Assembly (NCBI GenBank): GCA_002342505.1
Contig: DDQB01000087.1
Span: 1 to 6,864 of the forward strand
Length of the DNA: 6,864 nucleotides
Source of the DNA: Acidaminococcaceae bacterium UBA2453
Lineage (GTDB): Bacteria; Bacillota; Negativicutes; Acidaminococcales; Acidaminococcaceae
Direction: 5' to 3'
Shown here piece by piece: positions 5,758-6,864 of this stretch (its first letter is position 1; each line of letters starts with the position of its first letter). Both the position numbers and the translations under genes were made by a program. A model generated the notes under the pieces. The model saw only the letters and a program-made list of their open reading frames with translations. It had not been told where the DNA came from and ran no database searches.

Positions 5758-6644
5758 GTGTACGATTTAAAACTATTACCCGAGCCGTGATTCCGGCTGC
5801 GGGCCTGGGAACCCGGTTTTTGCCGGCTACCAAAGCGACGCCGAAAGAGATGCTTCCCATCGTAGACAAGCCTACGATCCAGTATATTGTGGAGGAAGCG
5901 CTGGCCAGCGGGATCGAGGACATCCTGATTATTACAGGGCGGAGTAAACGGGCTATCGAAGACCATTTTGACCGGAGTATCGAACTGGAACTGAATCTGG
6001 AAGAAAAAGGAAAACAGGAACTGCTGGATATGGTGCGGAGCATTTCCGACATCCGTATCCATTATATCCGTCAGAAGGAACCGAGAGGACTGGGCCACGC
6101 GATCCTGTGCGCCAAACAGTTTATCGGCAACGAGCCTTTTGCCGTGCTGTTAGGTGACGACGTAGTGTATAATGATGAAAAGCCGGCGCTGCGCCAGCTG
6201 ATCGATGTGTATGAAAAAACGGGAACTTCGGTCCTGGGGGTACAGGAAGTGCCAAGGGAGAAGGTGTCTTCCTATGGAATTGTGGCAACCCGGGGCACCA
6301 GCGACCCGCGTACATTCGCCGTGGCGGATATGGTAGAAAAACCGCCCGTGGAAGAAGCGCCGTCGCGTATGGCAGTGCTGGGGCGCTACATCATTACGCC
6401 GGAGATTTTTGAGATCCTGGAGCGGACAGATCCGGGCGCCGGGGGAGAGATACAGCTGACGGACGGGCTGCGGGCCCTGTTAAAGATCCAGTCCATTTAC
6501 GCCTATAATTTTGAAGGACGCCGCTATGACGTTGGCGATAAACAGGGCTTCCTGGAAGCTTCTGTGGAATACGCCCTGCGCCGTCCGGATCTGCGGGACG
6601 GATTTTTGAAATATCTGAAAGAGATTGTGGCAAAAGAAAAGTAA
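5754..6644 (+). CDS. galU: UTP-glucose-1-phosphate uridylyltransferase GalU
   Basis: This 296-residue cytoplasmic nucleotidyltransferase makes UDP-glucose and pyrophosphate from UTP and glucose-1-phosphate, feeding surface polysaccharide, glycolipid and galactose metabolism. The bacterial GalU signatures are all present: AAGLGTRFLPATKATPKEML (15-34) as the nucleotide-binding loop, VDKPTIQY (37-44), EPRGLGHA (109-116), GDD (134-136) at the metal site, VEKP (194-197), GRYI (210-213), GGEIQLTDGLR (230-240) and RRYDVGDKQGFL (256-267). The length is normal for the family. The start overlaps the mutase stop by four bases, with a weak GGTGA (5743-5747) as ribosome binding site, so translation is probably coupled to the upstream gene. 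It uses the mutase product directly. A terminator at 6726-6763 closes the operon. RmlA-type enzymes are excluded by the GalU-specific EIQLTDGLR and YDVGDK motifs. Confidence 0.97.
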   Translation: MSVRFKTITRAVIPAAGLGTRFLPATKATPKEMLPIVDKPTIQYIVEEALASGIEDILIITGRSKRAIEDHFDRSIELELNLEEKGKQELLDMVRSISDIRIHYIRQKEPRGLGHAILCAKQFIGNEPFAVLLGDDVVYNDEKPALRQLIDVYEKTGTSVLGVQEVPREKVSSYGIVATRGTSDPRTFAVADMVEKPPVEEAPSRMAVLGRYIITPEIFEILERTDPGAGGEIQLTDGLRALLKIQSIYAYNFEGRRYDVGDKQGFLEASVEYALRRPDLRDGFLKYLKEIVAKEK

Positions 6645-6655
6645 GAATATGCGGA

Positions 6656-6678
6656 TCTGACTTTGTATATGTGTCAGA
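6656..6678. repeat. Short inverted repeat after galU
   Basis: TCTGAC (6656-6661) and GTCAGA (6673-6678) are perfect 6-base complements around an 11-base loop, starting 12 bases after the galU stop. No T tract follows, so this is not the terminator. It might protect the 3' end of the message or be chance. Confidence 0.35.
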
Positions 6679-6725
6679 GGAGACGCTTTGGTTTTCGATT
6701 GCACCATTTTATTTTGTAAAAACAG

Positions 6726-6763
6726 CCGCTTGTTGTATAATAAAGCAAGCGGTTTTGTTTTTG
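6726..6763 (+). terminator. Intrinsic terminator of the mutase-galU operon
   Basis: CCGCTTG (6726-6732) pairs with CAAGCGG (6746-6752), extendable inward by a G-U and a T-A pair, and is followed by a T-rich run (6753-6763). An A-rich stretch precedes the left arm, so it could also work on the other strand. The loop contains TATAAT at 6736-6741. Confidence 0.8.
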
Positions 6764-6805
6764 CAGAAAGAAACATGAATTTTGAATTAAGGAAATACTG
6801 ATTAA

Positions 6806-6864
6806 ATGAGTTTGTGCGATTGGCGAGGGCGTATTGCGAATGGCAAGGAAATGGCTCGAAGGCG
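6806..6864 (+). other. Unassigned right edge, possible start of a further gene
   Basis: From ATG 6806 a frame stays open to the end of the window (19 full codons, beginning MSLCDWRGRIANG). The nearest purine-rich site, AAGGAA (6788-6793), is about 12 bases upstream, which is far. The stretch is richer in G than the spacer before it and contains loosely repeated ATTGGCGAGG / AATGGCAAGG segments. I cannot tell whether it codes. Confidence 0.15.

Noticed and set aside
5382..6098. Long open frame on the minus strand (238 codons) across the mutase-galU junction
   Set aside because: Both strands cannot plausibly code here. The + strand carries two proteins with full active-site motifs, while the minus frame shows no recognisable domain.

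Overview
The window reads as a piece of a Firmicutes-like chromosome. Start codons are preceded by strong AGGAGG-type ribosome binding sites, intergenic DNA is AT-rich, coding DNA has intermediate GC, and intrinsic terminators with T tracts are common. A meso-diaminopimelate gene (dapF) together with a CpsG/ManB-type mutase and GalU suggests a meso-DAP cell wall and nucleotide-sugar based surface glycans. A diderm Firmicute (Negativicutes) would fit, but this is a guess from gene flavour. All six genes are on the + strand, and no rRNA, tRNA, insertion sequence or CRISPR array was seen.

Layout: (1) 1-179, an AT-rich upstream region with a good promoter. (2) dapF, 180-1088, complete. (3) A 203-bp spacer with a TATAAT box and an imperfect inverted repeat, then a small exported protein of DUF3887-like appearance (1292-1726). 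(4) A strong hairpin plus T tract at 1795-1841 that ends only four bases before the ribosome binding site of the next gene. (5) A two-gene module, a RecF/SMC-like ATPase (1864-3213) and an HNH nuclease of the TIGR02646 type (3369-4148). Together these match the PtuA/PtuB pair of Septu anti-phage defence, which is also the effector pair of some retrons. No reverse transcriptase is present, so I read it as stand-alone Septu. (6) A terminator-like inverted repeat (4195-4260) and a structured leader. (7) A translationally coupled pair: a phosphoglucomutase/phosphomannomutase (4393-5757) and galU (5754-6644). (8) A terminator at 6726-6763 and about 100 bases of unassigned edge sequence.

How the parts work together: the mutase and GalU are consecutive steps, glucose-6-P to glucose-1-P to UDP-glucose, and their ATGA overlap supports matched production. 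PtuA and PtuB should form an ATPase-nuclease complex that acts on infection. The defence pair sits between housekeeping genes, with a terminator-like element on each side, as a cassette inserted between two conserved transcription units would. The most unusual parts are the non-coding ones around this cassette: a terminator-like hairpin directly in front of ptuA with no convincing promoter after it, and an atypical 155-bp gap between ptuA and ptuB that holds an inverted repeat and an 18-codon ORF whose stop overlaps the ptuB start.
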